Assembly: GCF_020283565.1 (NCBI RefSeq)
Contig: NC_060064.1
Span: 27,734,337 to 27,798,336, forward strand
Length of the DNA stretch: 64,000 nt
Source of the DNA: Trifolium pratense
Lineage: Eukaryota; Streptophyta; Magnoliopsida; Fabales; Fabaceae
Reading direction: 5' to 3'
The position numbers were made by a program, and so were the translations under genes. Shown here in pieces: positions 11,691-22,727 of this stretch. The stretch's first letter is position 1. Each line of letters opens with the position of its first letter. A model generated the notes under the pieces. That model saw only the letters and a program-made list of their open reading frames with translations. It was not told the origin of the DNA and ran no database searches.

Positions 11691-12933
11691 TCATTTCTTT
11701 TATTGTCTTTGTAATTTTATTTTTCTAGGTTAGGTCGAGTAGATAAATTCCCTTATGAATGCTTGAGACATGTAATTTGGTTCGAACAAGATTATATTCA
11801 ATTGTTATTTTGTTATTCTATATAATTGTCTTGTTTTAATGATTTGTTTTAATCTTGATCACATTAGAACGAACCCATATGAATTAGCTGATCCCGTGAC
11901 AACAGACTAATAGGCCCGAACCTAAAGACAATTCAACCGACCAATATGAGACCATTAAATCAGTAACTGAGGAAGGGGGTAGGATTAAGATTCACACTTA
12001 GTTAAATTCTTCATGATTGGGGTTAATCAAACAAGGTAGGAGAACACATAAGAACTTGTTAGAGGTTGAACTTGTTAAAGGTAAAAGATACTTGAAAAAC
12101 AAGGGGGAAACCTACCAGCGGTTGACTAAATTTTATTCATATTGCAATAGAAATAAGGAATGGTAGCACTGAACTTATTTTAATAGAAATTAATCCATCG
12201 GATAATAACAAATAGTAAGGCGGGTATAACGCCAGTTACCAAGCAGGAGTAAGGAATGTATTCAAAACACTTAACCATCCTATGCATCTACTCGCACACT
12301 GATGGTAGCTCTGCAAGTGCACAGAATCGCAACCAAGTAATAAAGTGATAAGTTATCGTTCTCCACAGGGATTGTGCCAAAATTACTAGTTTCGTTCAGG
12401 AATAATTTTGCATTCTCTTTGTTTAGAGATAGTTGTGCTGGTGAAAGTAAATTGCAGGAAAGTAAATTGCAGGAAAGTAAATGATTGTAAAAGTAAAGTT
12501 GGTGCGTGTGTGTCTACGCAGGGTGGTTAAGTATTTTTGAATCTTTGTTAAAAAAAAAAGTATTTTTGAATCCCTCCCTTACTCATGCTTGGTGGTTATT
12601 CCCTTGTTCCCCTCTATCAGGATTACACTATTTAAAATAGGTTCAGAAGCACTCGTTCCCTATTTCTGTTACAAACTGTTCAGAGCCTAGTTTAGGTTGC
12701 CCTACTATGCTTAAATATCCTCGCCCCAGTCGGTTCCACTTACTCATTTAAACTTTGGTATCATTACCTTTAAGGCTCAATGTGTCGCAAGCTGTCACGT
12801 GCAGATGAACGATTCTGTGCACTTGCAGAAACGACTCCATCAGGAACTCTGAGGGCATTAACGTTCTTTTCTCTTAATTGTCTTTGTAATTTAATTTTCC
12901 TAGGTTAGGACGAGTAGATGAACTCCCTTATGA
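11691..12933. repeat. Retroelement-derived repeats with inverted arms
   Basis: Starts with the continuation of the LTR-like repeat (to about 11880). The motif 'ctgcaagtgcacagaatcg' at 12312 recurs inverted at about 12809 ('cgattctgtgcacttgcag'). Sequence at 12220-12300 recurs inverted at 12500-12610. The last 90 bp repeat 11700-11755 and lead directly into the CACTA element. No coding match. Confidence 0.45.
12544..12557 (+). mobile_element. Tail-only insertion TTTGTTAAAAAAAA with 15-bp duplication
   Basis: The 15-mer AAGTATTTTTGAATC occurs at 12529-12543 and again at 12558-12572, flanking 14 nt ending in poly(A). This looks like an extremely 5'-truncated retroposon tail with target-site duplication. 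Confidence 0.6.
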
Positions 12934-14435
12934 CACTACTAGAAAAAGTTTAAATACCGACGGAATTTAGAGACGAAATTTATTTCTTCTCTAATAGAGA
13001 CAAAATTGGAGACGGAAAAAAGTAGTTAGACACCGAAATTAAAATATATGTATTAGTCACGGATTTTAGAGACGGAAATTTCTGTCTCAACAAAGTTTTG
13101 TCTCTAAATCCGTCTCTACTTTATCATTTTTATAATTATAATTGAAAATCAATAGTTGGAGACGGAAATTAGAGACAGATTTTTGCAGTGTCTAATAATT
13201 TCGTCTCTATATCTGTCTCTAATTAGTCAACTTGATATTAAAATAGTCAAACATTTGTCAGAGACAGAATTTATTCGTCTCTGAATTAACCCGTCTCTGG
13301 AATCCGTCTCTATAAATGAAATAACATTGAAAATTCATCCCGCCAAATTTTTTTTGTCCGCCCAAAATTTTAAACAAAATGATTTTTCTTATAATAATAT
13401 TTTTTTTAATGTTTTAAAACACATTTTCCTGAGTCACAATTTTCCTTTTCTCTTCACAATGACTTAACGCTCACGAACTCAGTCCCTTTTCTCTACGTCG
13501 TCTCCGCCGCTCAAACTCAATCTGCTAGTCATGATTTCAATTTCCACCACACGTTATCATCACCGCCAGTCACGATTCTTACCTCCTCCGATCACAATTC
13601 GGAGGTAATGCTTTTCTCTTAGGTTTCTTGATGTTTTGTTTTTCACCTTCTCTTATAATTTAGAGATTTCTAAAAAATTCTAAAGATACTTTTCATTTCT
13701 TTACCATCATAAAATTATCTATTGGTAATATATTAAAATCGATTACCAACAAAGTTACTAATTTATCCTTATTACTTTTAACCATGTTGCAAGTTTTATA
13801 TCTTTTATTGTAATTTCCCTAAAAAAATAAAAAATTATAAGATAAATACAAAAAAAATAGAAAGAATATAAGATAAATACAAAAAAATATATAATATGCT
13901 TAAAAATAGAAACAAAACAAATTATTGATTGGAACAAAATTTCACTAAAAATATAAGATAAATAAAAAAAAATATAGAGATAAATACAAAAAAGACGATA
14001 TGATTAAAAATATAATCAAAACAGATTAAAGACGATATGATTAAAAATAAAATCCTATCACATACACTATTTTAAAATAATAATTTTTTCAATACCAAAA
14101 AAAAAATCTAAAACAAATTCACTCTTAATTTTGTAACAAAAAAAAATCCACTCTTTTTTTCTTGACAAAAAATAAAACTAGATTTATAAATAATTTTTTT
14201 TATCTTAATATAATAATAAACTTAAATATACTATAAATAATTTTTTTAACCGTAAAAAAAAAAAAGAAAAAAAAGGAAAATTGACAAAGGTTGAAATTGT
14301 GGCAAAGCAACGCGGGCGATATTTTCAATCTCCAAAATTTTCACTCGCGCCCATATTTCATCTCTTCCCTCTTTTGTTTTTTATTTTCCAAATCAATCGT
14401 AAACTCAAATCAGTTGCACAAATCATGAACAAATC

Positions 14436-14648
14436 ATGATTTCGAGTTTGCAGTTATACCCTAAAAATAAAAACACTAAAATCATGAAGAAATCCATTAA
14501 CCCTAATCCCAAATCGTTTATTTCGTCCTTGTTTCCGACCCTAATCATTCTTCTCTTTATGGATTGTTTCCAATTCCGCTTGCTAGGTTTTCTTTCTATG
14601 CATACTAGTCCGTCTCAAAAGGTATTGTTGAATCTCAAATCTTTATAG
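14436..14648 (+). other. Unidentified exon-like ORF inside the CACTA element
   Basis: The frame from 14484 encodes a Lys/Asn-rich start followed by a hydrophobic stretch (LFPTLIILLFMDCF) and reaches an AAG|GTATTG donor-like site near 14620. It is preceded by a GC-rich leader containing 'gcgggcg' and 'ctcgcgccc'. It may be the first exon of a captured gene; I do not recognise the family. Confidence 0.3.
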
Positions 14649-15147
14649 TTTTGTTATTATGTAAACTCAAATTTGGAGGTTTTGATTTTCGTTAATTTTT
14701 TATTTGCTGGAATTTGTTTTTCTGTGTTGTTTCAGGTTCTATAATCTTTTTTCATCAGATTTAGAGGTTTGGAGTTTATATAGGTTTTCTCTTTCTGAGT
14801 TATTTCAGATTTGTTGGTTTTTTTTTCTATAAGCTTCTTTATGTTAATTTATTATTGTTTTTCAGCGACACCAAGGAGTCTTCTTCATCCACCCGTGAGT
14901 CTCTATGATATCCAAATCAAGCTTTTATCTTCTGATTCCTCTTTTTCATTTTAGGATGGTTAAAATAGATTGGGAAGGATGTAGAGTAATATCCAACTTG
15001 CTGTAAAATCACCAATTCTAACTTTATCAGATTGAACCTATCTGGCCAACTATTGAAATCGTGTTATTTGACGTTTGAAAAATCTAATCTTCACACTGTG
15101 TCACGTCACTGATTGTTGTGTATTCTGCTTTGGAACTACTGTTTTAG

Positions 15148-15607
15148 ATGACTTTGGTTTTAAGCACATACTCTGGGTCTATAGTGGACGTAGAGGTGTT
15201 CATTGTTGGGTGTGTGATGGGAAGGCAAGAAGGCTAGACACTAGACCATCAAAAGTTCTAATATTTGCTTCACCTGCATGTAGTACACGTTGACATTGAT
15301 TCGATTATACTATCTTTACTATTGCAGGTTGACTAACGAGCAAAGAGCTTCTATTGCTGACTATTTTCGTGTTTACAAGGTATTATCCTTAGTAACAAGT
15401 GGTGGGTTTGTCAATGGTTGATGCAGTTAATGCAGTCACAACAATATCAAGTTAGAGGTAGATACTAATTGACTGCACACAATGGCAATCTGAATCTGTT
15501 TGTCAATACTTGTATTGATGTTTGTTGATTTCATGTTTTGTCCAGGGCAATGAAAAAAGTCATAACAAGGTTTCCTTGATGGGTGCTGCGCTTCATCCTT
15601 TCTTGGC
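15148..15607 (+). pseudogene. Captured DNA primase small-subunit fragment (three exons)
   Basis: Three exons can be read: 15148-15232 ([29 protein letters not shown]), 15328-15379 (LTNEQRASIADYFRVYK) and 15546-15607 (GNEKSHNKVSLMGAALHPFLA). The [14 protein letters not shown] motif is the signature of the eukaryotic primase catalytic small subunit (PRIM1/p48), which makes RNA primers for DNA polymerase alpha. Introns keep their acceptors (TTTTAG, TTGCAG, TCCAG) and two GT donors, so genomic DNA rather than a cDNA was captured. The first donor has changed from GT to GC (15233-15234). Only a central part of a roughly 400-450 aa protein is present, so it cannot be a working primase. It lies inside the CACTA element. 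Confidence 0.85.
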
Positions 15608-15928
15608 GTAAGTCTTGAGATGAATGACTAACCAACTTTCTGATGCCTATTTCATATCCTATTAGTGCTGGTTTAGGGTGGTTACTATTGTAGTTTTGTT
15701 TAGCAGGTGGTGTTGTCTTGTTGAGCCTTTTTAGGCTTTTCTAACTGACTCAAAAGTTACCAAGCCACAATCAATATGAAACAATGAACTATGTATACTA
15801 TATATTAGATATACCCCTTATTTCAAAGTCAATGAGAGTAAGAATAAAGATAACTTATTTTCTTGTAGTGTCAATTTTAAGTTCTCCTTTTCTTTATTTT
15901 AATGACATCAATAGTTGTATTTTAACTT

Positions 15929-15951
15929 CTTTTTTTTTTGGTCAAGGGTTA
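15929..15951 (-). mobile_element. Tail-only insertion within the CACTA element
   Basis: TATTTTAACTT at 15918-15928 and 15952-15962 flanks a poly(T) stretch that reads CCCTTGACC plus poly(A) on the minus strand. Confidence 0.5.
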
Positions 15952-17855
15952 TATTTTAACTTTAAATATAGAACACTTGATACTCACTATGCCTCAGATG
16001 AAATAACTTAGTTACTTTTACATGTTCAGCTTCTCATTAGAACACATACTAGCATTGTTCTAGTACTCAAGAAGAGTTGAAACACTTGATTTGCTCATTA
16101 CTTGTTTGATGGGATGCTCTTTAGTTACCAATTGATTATCACAAAAATGTAAGTTGTAATTGTTGTGGATGAAAAATACTTTATAAAATTGACACTATTT
16201 TATGATTCTAGACTTTAATTATTTGCTATTTAATATACAGGTTAAACCGAAAGTGATGTAAAAGATACATAAATGAATTAGAGCTTATAAAGACACTTCA
16301 CAGGGATCAATCTAGAGATGACATAGACTATGTAAGTCAGGAGCTAGAAACTTTATATGTTGGATTAAGCTTCTACTAGCTAGGTAAGTTAAGTCTTGCA
16401 ATTGGTTTGGATATTATGCTGTAGTTGATACTTTGTATAATGCCATTTGTTTTTGCATTTGTGACCCACGTAGGCATGCTTTGTACTTATGGTTTACAAG
16501 GTTGCCAAAATAAGATAACTTATGTTTTTATCTTGCAGCACTGAGACTTAGCTTGAATATAATTTATGATACATGGTTGTGGTTAGATTGGACTAAAAAT
16601 AAAATAGCTTGTTTTTAGTTGATGACATCTATTAAGTTGAGTTTATAACTTATATATATATATATATATTTTTTTTTTCGATAGGTTCAAGGCCAAACAA
16701 ATTATCCAAGTCCACACATTGATGAAGATAGAAGAGATGAAGACTAGAAGCTAATTATATTCCGACGAATTAGCTTTAGTTACTTTTCGTTATGTATTTT
16801 TGATACTATGTAGTGCCGCAGTAGTGCACTTGATACTTTGTAAGAACGACAAATTTTTATGTTAATGTTACAAATTTTATAAATTTGGTGTTGATCAAAA
16901 TTTGATTTTTTCACATTCTAGAATTATATGAATTATATATAGAAAATAAAAATTAATATTTAAAAAATTGTATAAGCCTTTAATTGCTAAATAGACAAAA
17001 AAATAATAATTTATTAACTAATTAGAGACCGAAAATATTTGTCTCTATGGAGACAGAATTTTTTAAATTCAGAGACGGACAATTCTGTCTCTAATAGAGA
17101 CGGATTTATTGTATTTTGAATTCAATGTTTAGTGACAGATATTTATTTGTTAGTGACGAATAGATTCGGTCTCCAATCAGAGACGGAATATAAAATCCGT
17201 CTCTGATAGTTTAGAGACGAGGAAATTAAAGACAGAATCAAATCTGTCTCTAATTCTGTCTCTAACATGCTTAGTGACCGAATATTTGTATTTTAGAGAC
17301 AGATTTCTCCCGTCGGTATTTAAGATTTTTCTAGTAGTGTGAATGCTTGAGACATGTAATTTGGTTCGAACAATATTATATTAATTGTTATTTAGTTATT
17401 CTATATAATTGTCTTATTTTAATGCTTTGTTCTTAATCTTGATCACATTATAGAACCAACTCATAGGAGAATGAAGGTTCTAGAGAATTGCAATAATCGG
17501 ACCACATGATTCAAGCAATGGAGGCTATACATTTGTCACTTGGCCATTGAATGAGTCTGTCACACAAGGATTGGATTAAGAACGCATAGGTGTCATTTGG
17601 CAATAGGTCAAAGGAAGGGATGACATCACAACGACATCATAGATTAGGTCATGCATTAGGGTTTCATTAGGGGACTTAGAGTTTTTTACGGGGAGTTAGG
17701 GTTAGCATCACTAATCACTAACCTTTATTATGATAAAAAGATAGAAAGATTTGAGAAAGTCAAATTCTCTCACAATTTAGTATATTTAAAGTGAGACTCA
17801 AATTTAGAAAGTGAATATTCTCCAAATCACATGGATCACATGATCATAAGAAATT

Positions 17856-18197
17856 GGCTTAACTACACATTTATTTCCCCTTACATTCATTTTAGGTTTA
17901 AATTTGATCTCTTATGTTTAAAAAGTATCAATTTGGTCCATTATATTTCCACAATTTGATTAGTTATAGTCCTTTCCGTAGATTTTTCCACTAACACCGT
18001 TTGAACTATACATGTATCCAAGTGTCCACGTTTCTGTCCACGTATGCAAATCGTGTGCCACATATGACAAAAATGACGAAAATGACTAACTAATGCAAAC
18101 AATGAAAACGTAAGGACCAAATTGATATTTTTTAAATATAAGAAACCAAATTTAAACCCAAAATAAATTTAAGAGACCAAATATGTAGTTATGCTAA
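17856..18197. mobile_element. Foldback MITE (about 340 bp)
   Basis: The left end 'ggcttaactacacattta' and right end (inverted 'tagcataactacatattt') start long imperfect arms that include 'ggtttaaatttg' and 'caatttggtcc'. Interior non-coding. TSD not clear. Confidence 0.55.
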
Positions 18198-18599
18198 ATA
18201 AATTTTATTGTAAAAATATTAGAGGTGTTGTTTAAGATGACATAAATTTTATCATATTTTATTTGCTTAAATTAAAGTGTTTCCGATTCATTTTTCCAAT
18301 TCTCATTTTTATTTTTTTTTATAAAATATGTGTAGATTTTTGACATAATTTAAATATTTTATACCCGAATCTTGGATATGCAACTTATGCTACCAACATG
18401 TAATATCATAGAATAATAAAACCAATCTAAATATAATCAAACTCAAAAACCAATATAAGAATGATAAATGTTAATTGTTAGTTGGAGAAGTTTAACAAAA
18501 TAAAATACATGTTTGTTTCATCTAATAACTAATGTTGTACATACTTCAAAAAGAAAAATCAAATTAAATTTGATATCTTACAAAATAAAAATCTAATCA
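18198..18599. other. AT-rich intergenic stretch
   Basis: No gene or clear repeat was recognised between the MITE and the GATA pseudogene. Confidence 0.4.
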
Positions 18600-19249
18600 A
18601 TGTTGTATCCTCACTTTGTCCACTTCATTGTGAGTGTCTTAGTTAGATTTTTCACGCTTCTCTATATCTTTATAAATTTCTTTGAGTGACTTAGTTTTTG
18701 TCTTCTTCTTCTGATCATTAGGCAAACTTGTATCAACTTTTACCTCTTGATTAATATCAAATAACCGATTATCCCAAAACCTTAAGGTGTTAGGATAGAG
18801 CCATATCAATGGTTTTATATTATTTCTAACACGCCCCCTCACGCAAGAGTCCATTTGGGCTTGAAGCGTGGATAATGCATAGGCCCACCTACCATAGGCT
18901 TAAATTCCACTTTTTAATTAGAAAGTGAGGGGAGCGGGGATCGAACTCTAGACCACTTAGTCATAGAGGCTCTGATACCATATCAAATAACCGATTATCC
19001 CAAAACCTTAAGGTGTTAGGATAGAGCCATATCAATGGTTTTATATTATTTCTAACAATTAATTTTTTGAACATTTGACACATTGGAATTCAATGGATTC
19101 TCTTGTGCTTTTTCTATATCCAAGCAGTGATTGATGAATTTTTCTGTTCTCTCCATGTCATCCCAAAAAGTAGTGTAACCTTCCAAATTTTTTAGTGACT
19201 CCTTTGGAATATCATATAGTCCTGCAAGGTTTAAATATTTATCCACCAT
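18600..19249 (-). pseudogene. GATA-factor paralog, disrupted by a TRIM element
   Basis: Read on the minus strand, an ATG at 19249 opens a frame with YDIPKESLKNLE, DMERTEKFINHCLD and NVSNVQKI, colinear with the intact GATA gene at 22728-23381 (FNYIPHDVLQNLE, TMERSLQKDW, NVSNIQINQE). Removing the TRIM and one target copy joins NVSNVQKINQEVKVDTSLPN, matching NVSNIQINQEINIDTSLPN in the paralog. Downstream the Lys-rich linker (SLKEIYKDIEKREKSN) stops at a TAA. After it, 'aagacact..caatg' resembles the start of the zinc-finger coding sequence (KDTTQW) but is out of frame, and no CX2C-X18-CX2C finger remains. The gene is therefore a pseudogene by insertion and by loss of the finger. Confidence 0.75.
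18755..19057 (-). mobile_element. TRIM retroelement (303 bp) with two 77-bp LTRs
   Basis: Identical 77-bp direct repeats at 18755-18831 and 18981-19057 bound a 149-bp interior. On the minus strand the LTR starts TGTTAGAAATAATATAAAAC and ends ATTTGATA. TGGTATCAGAGC, the primer-binding site for initiator methionine tRNA, abuts the upstream LTR (18969-18980), and a polypurine tract GTGAGGGGGCG abuts the other. A 5-bp duplication ATTAA flanks it (18750-18754, 19058-19062). No coding capacity; it would rely on another element's enzymes. Identical LTRs by eye imply a recent insertion. Confidence 0.9.
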
Positions 19250-19539
19250 TGTATTAGTTGATATTCGAAGTGGCATATAAATAAAGCTAACTCTAGTTCT
19301 AGAAATTAACCTATATATGATTTGTACAATAACATTGATATTTAATTTAGACACAAAAAGTTGATACCTATATAGACACACCATATAAAATTAAATTCAA
19401 TTAATTGTTAACTTCATTAATGAAAGAAAAAAAATTAATAAGAAAAAAAATTAATAAAAAAAAAAATCGTATAAGTGTTAATCTTTTATGTCAAGAATAA
19501 CATTTTGATGAACACAAAATCATGAATATATCCATGCAT

Positions 19540-19643
19540 CCTTTAGATTGTTTTCAACGCATCTAAAGTGATCTATTCTGAATTGTAAGGGTTGAGTACC
19601 CCTTGTACTCCTTATAATTCATTTTTTGCTTATCAAAAAAAAA
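19540..19643 (+). mobile_element. 5'-truncated LINE tail (104 bp) with 18-bp TSD
   Basis: The 18-mer ATGAATATATCCATGCAT at 19522-19539 is repeated at 19644-19661. Between them lies about 95 bp ending 'ttgcttatc' plus poly(A), as at the 3' end of plant L1-type LINEs. Strong evidence of target-primed reverse transcription. Confidence 0.75.
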
Positions 19644-19661
19644 ATGAATATATCCATGCAT

Positions 19662-20988
19662 GCATGCACAAAAAAAGACCAAAATTTTCATTCAAAGCCG
19701 GCCAATAAAAAAAAATATAAATATACGAGATACCAAATGTTTTTAAAAAAAGCCAAATTAAACACATTCAAAATTGTAGGGTGGTCATAATCAAGATTTT
19801 TTATGACAAATGTGGCTATAATTGTTTACAATATCAAGAATTGCAACGCAACATAAATTAATTAAAATCTTGATTAATTATCACATGTTTATCATCAATT
19901 TTAACATTCATTTCAAATTAATAGACAAAGATTTTAACAAAGAACTTTTTTTTTTGACAAAGAACTTAAAGAGTAGTATTATCCATGCAAGAATTCAACA
20001 AATTATAAGGAAAATAAAAGAACATGCAAGAATTCAATAAATTATAAGGAAAATAAAAGAAGATAAAGAATAATCCATGCATGAACTAAACAATGAAGAA
20101 AAACTAACGAAAGAGAATAATGAATGGTACTAACCATCTAGATGATCACTCATTGTTTAATTGGAAAAGAGAAATTTGAAAGACTAATTGGAAAATATTT
20201 CTTCAAGACAAAGAGCTAATTGGAAAAGTGAAAAGAAAGAAAAAATTATGAAACACTTTGGCAAAAATTCTTGCTCCCTTTGTAGTTTGTACTTGTTTCG
20301 ATAATTATTCTTTTTCTTTTGAATTTGGTTTGGTTTCGTTTATATTTTCTTTTATCATCCATTTAGATTAGATTTATAGTATTCACTAATTTATCACTAA
20401 GTAGTGTTTGTTCAGGTCATCAGGTGTTACCCGAACTATAGTTTAGACATAATATAAAGTGGAATAATTGGTCTTGTTATAAACAAATAAACAATATAAA
20501 TAGTTTCAATTGTAAAAGAATCATTGGACTCTCTACATTTGAATTTTCTTAATTCTCTGCATTTGATTAACGTTTCGATCCGACCTCAAGTTCACATTTT
20601 CGAGAAATTGTCTGCTTTGGGGTTAACTCGTTACGGATTTGTCCTTCTTTGGTGATTTGAAAGATATGAGTGTTGTATATAAACTACTCTTAAGCTCGAC
20701 TATCAAGCAATGTGAGACTATTTTTATGTATTCGAAACAATTAAGTTATCTTATATTCAGACAAAAGTCTGTTAAAAAAAAGTAAATGTATAAGTGCATT
20801 TATATATGTATATTGTAAATACAAAAACATATTCGAAGTTTTGCCTAAATGCAGAAATATAAGAAAATGTGACATTGGCAATCTAAATTCGTGAGTCGGA
20901 GTTGGTGGATTTACTTCCTAATGGTACAAGCTTTACATGGACAAGAATATATTACTCCGCAAGCTTTAAAAAAATGTTTTGCTGGATG
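19662..20988. other. Intergenic region, no gene recognised
   Basis: AT-rich. 'catgcaagaattcaa.aaattataaggaaaataaaag' is repeated at 19985-20020 and 20023-20058. A tiny poly(T) insertion flanked by ACAAAGAACTT lies at 19948-19956. The short ORFs have no domain. Confidence 0.4.
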
Positions 20989-21538
20989 TAGGGATGGCAA
21001 CAGGTGCCCATGAGTGCGGGTTTGACACTTACCAAATTTACACTCGAAATCATCACCCAAATCCAAACACAAACCCAAAGACTGTTCGGGTGGCAAAACA
21101 ACACCCACGCCCACACCCATTGGGTTCAGATTTTTTCCACCCAAACCCGCAACACATTTGAAAATAATTTGCAAATTTAAGAAATTAAATTCCAACATAG
21201 ACTTTGAATTAAATTACAACTAAAATTAAGGTCTTCCAAGGAAATTCAAACATAGACTTTCAAGAAATTACAACATAAACTTTCAAGAAATTAAATTACA
21301 ACTAAAATTTACGGTCTTCCAAAGAAATTGAGGGAGACTATGGGGGTAATTAATTATGTAATTATAAAATATTTAAGATGGGTGTATGAGTTTCGGGTGT
21401 GGGTTTCACTGATACAAAACTCACACCCATATTATCGGGTGTCACCCGAACCCAAACCCAGTCAAATCGGGTTTCGTCCGTTGACTTGAGTTCGGATTCG
21501 GGTGAGACTCTCGGGTTTGAGTTTTTTTGTCATCCCTA
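20989..21538. mobile_element. hAT-like MITE, TIR TAGGGATGGCAA
   Basis: Ends TAGGGATGGCAAC and (inverted) TAGGGATGACAAAA bound 550 bp rich in 'acccgaaccc / gggtttgggt' repeats, a well-known plant MITE layout. The 8 bp on each side (gctggatg / actagatg) match at 6 of 8 positions, in line with an old 8-bp hAT duplication. The 95-codon and 60-codon ORFs inside are products of the repeat. Confidence 0.7.
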
Positions 21539-22308
21539 ACTAGATGCAATTATCTAGCTTGGCATTTTTATTGTTCATTATGACTTTAACACTATACCAA
21601 CCAACGCTAAATAGTAAATAACCTTGTAGCATCTGTTTTTTTTTTTTTTTTTTTGCCATTTAGCGTCTTTTTTTGGTTGACACCCTAGATTTTAGCGGAC
21701 AAAACTATAGTGATAGTTTTTTTCATATTGTGACAAAGTGAACAAAAATCGCGACAAAATGATGTATGCCGCGAGCGCGACAAAGTGAACAACGGCGACT
21801 ACAATTTATTAGTGCTTAATTTTCTTTTGTAGCGGAAACAAATTCAGTAATAAATCATGAAAAGAATTGCAATTTTGAAATTATTGATAAAGAATGAGAA
21901 ATATAAGTCGGGATACATTATATGATAGGACAACTGATTTTAATAAGATTTATAATTTTATGATTACTTCTCATCCTCAAGACCACTAATCCACTATGTA
22001 TAAGTTTTTTTTTTCAAATGCTATTTCAAGTAGCATTTGAGTTTATAACTTTTTACCTTTTATTTCAATTTTATATTTTTTTAATAAAAAAACTACTCAC
22101 CCACAAAAATAATTACCCACTCACATAAAATAACTTGTACTTTTATGTCATTTTATGATTACAAAAACTAAATTTACCAAAAACTAAATTTACCAAACAA
22201 AATCTTTACGGCCGAAATCGCAAAATCTTTAACACAACCGCTAACTTGTTAATGATATTTTGATTGTTGGGGTCTTGGGGAGAAGATTTCGTCCAACATC
22301 AGACCAAT

Positions 22309-22416
22309 AAAGGTCAATCTCTTTGTACCAAAAAAAAAGGTCAATCTCTTATTGTTCAAGCTAGCTTTAGGTCTTTTGTCAAAAAAAAAAAAAAAAAGAA
22401 GCTAGCTTTAGGTCTT
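22309..22416 (+). mobile_element. Two adjacent tail-only insertions
   Basis: AAAGGTCAATCTCTT (22309-22323 and 22336-22350) flanks TGTACC plus poly(A). AAGCTAGCTTTAGGTCTT (22358-22375 and 22399-22416, 18 bp, perfect) flanks TTGTC plus poly(A). Two independent events within 110 bp. Confidence 0.65.
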
Positions 22417-22727
22417 AAGGTCAATTTTCATGTTAGTTGATATTAATTATGAACTATCTTTGGCTAGAAGATGTTTCTATATGAAATATGAACTACACCC
22501 ATCATGACAAAGTCTTTACCCCTGATCTAGCTTTAGGTCCTGCTGATCTTTAAGTCTTTATAAACAAAATTAAAATTTATTAATGAAAAAAATATACATA
22601 TTTGATCAATCTATATGACGTTGAAAATTAAAAATAAAAAAATAAAAACTAATGCTGTATATAAAAAAAAAAAAACCAATAATATATATATAAAAAAAAT
22701 ATTATAACTAATAGTTTATCCCCTTTG

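Larger units (their letters stand above)
12934..17339. mobile_element. Non-autonomous CACTA (En/Spm) transposon carrying gene fragments
   Basis: The element starts CACTACTAGAAAAA and ends with the inverted counterpart TTTTTCTAGTAGTG; terminal inverted repeats extend about 30 bp with two mismatches. It is flanked by a 3-bp duplication TGA (12931-12933 and 17340-17342), the CACTA rule. The host repeat is present uninterrupted at 11745 ('cccttatgaatgcttgag'), which serves as an empty site. Both subterminal regions (12955-13320 and 17020-17310) are packed with AGAGACGGA / GTCTCTAA motifs in both orientations, as expected of transposase-binding repeats. No CACTA transposase was recognised in 4406 bp. 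The interior carries DNA primase exons (15148-15607), a leader-like GC-rich piece (13460-13610), an ORF opening at 14436 and unidentified exon-like pieces at 16241-16380 and 16680-16750. Confidence 0.9.

Noticed and set aside
20911..21198. Cys-containing 95-codon ORF that could pass for a secreted peptide
   Set aside because: It reads through the 'acccgaaccc' repeats of the hAT-like MITE, without a signal peptide.
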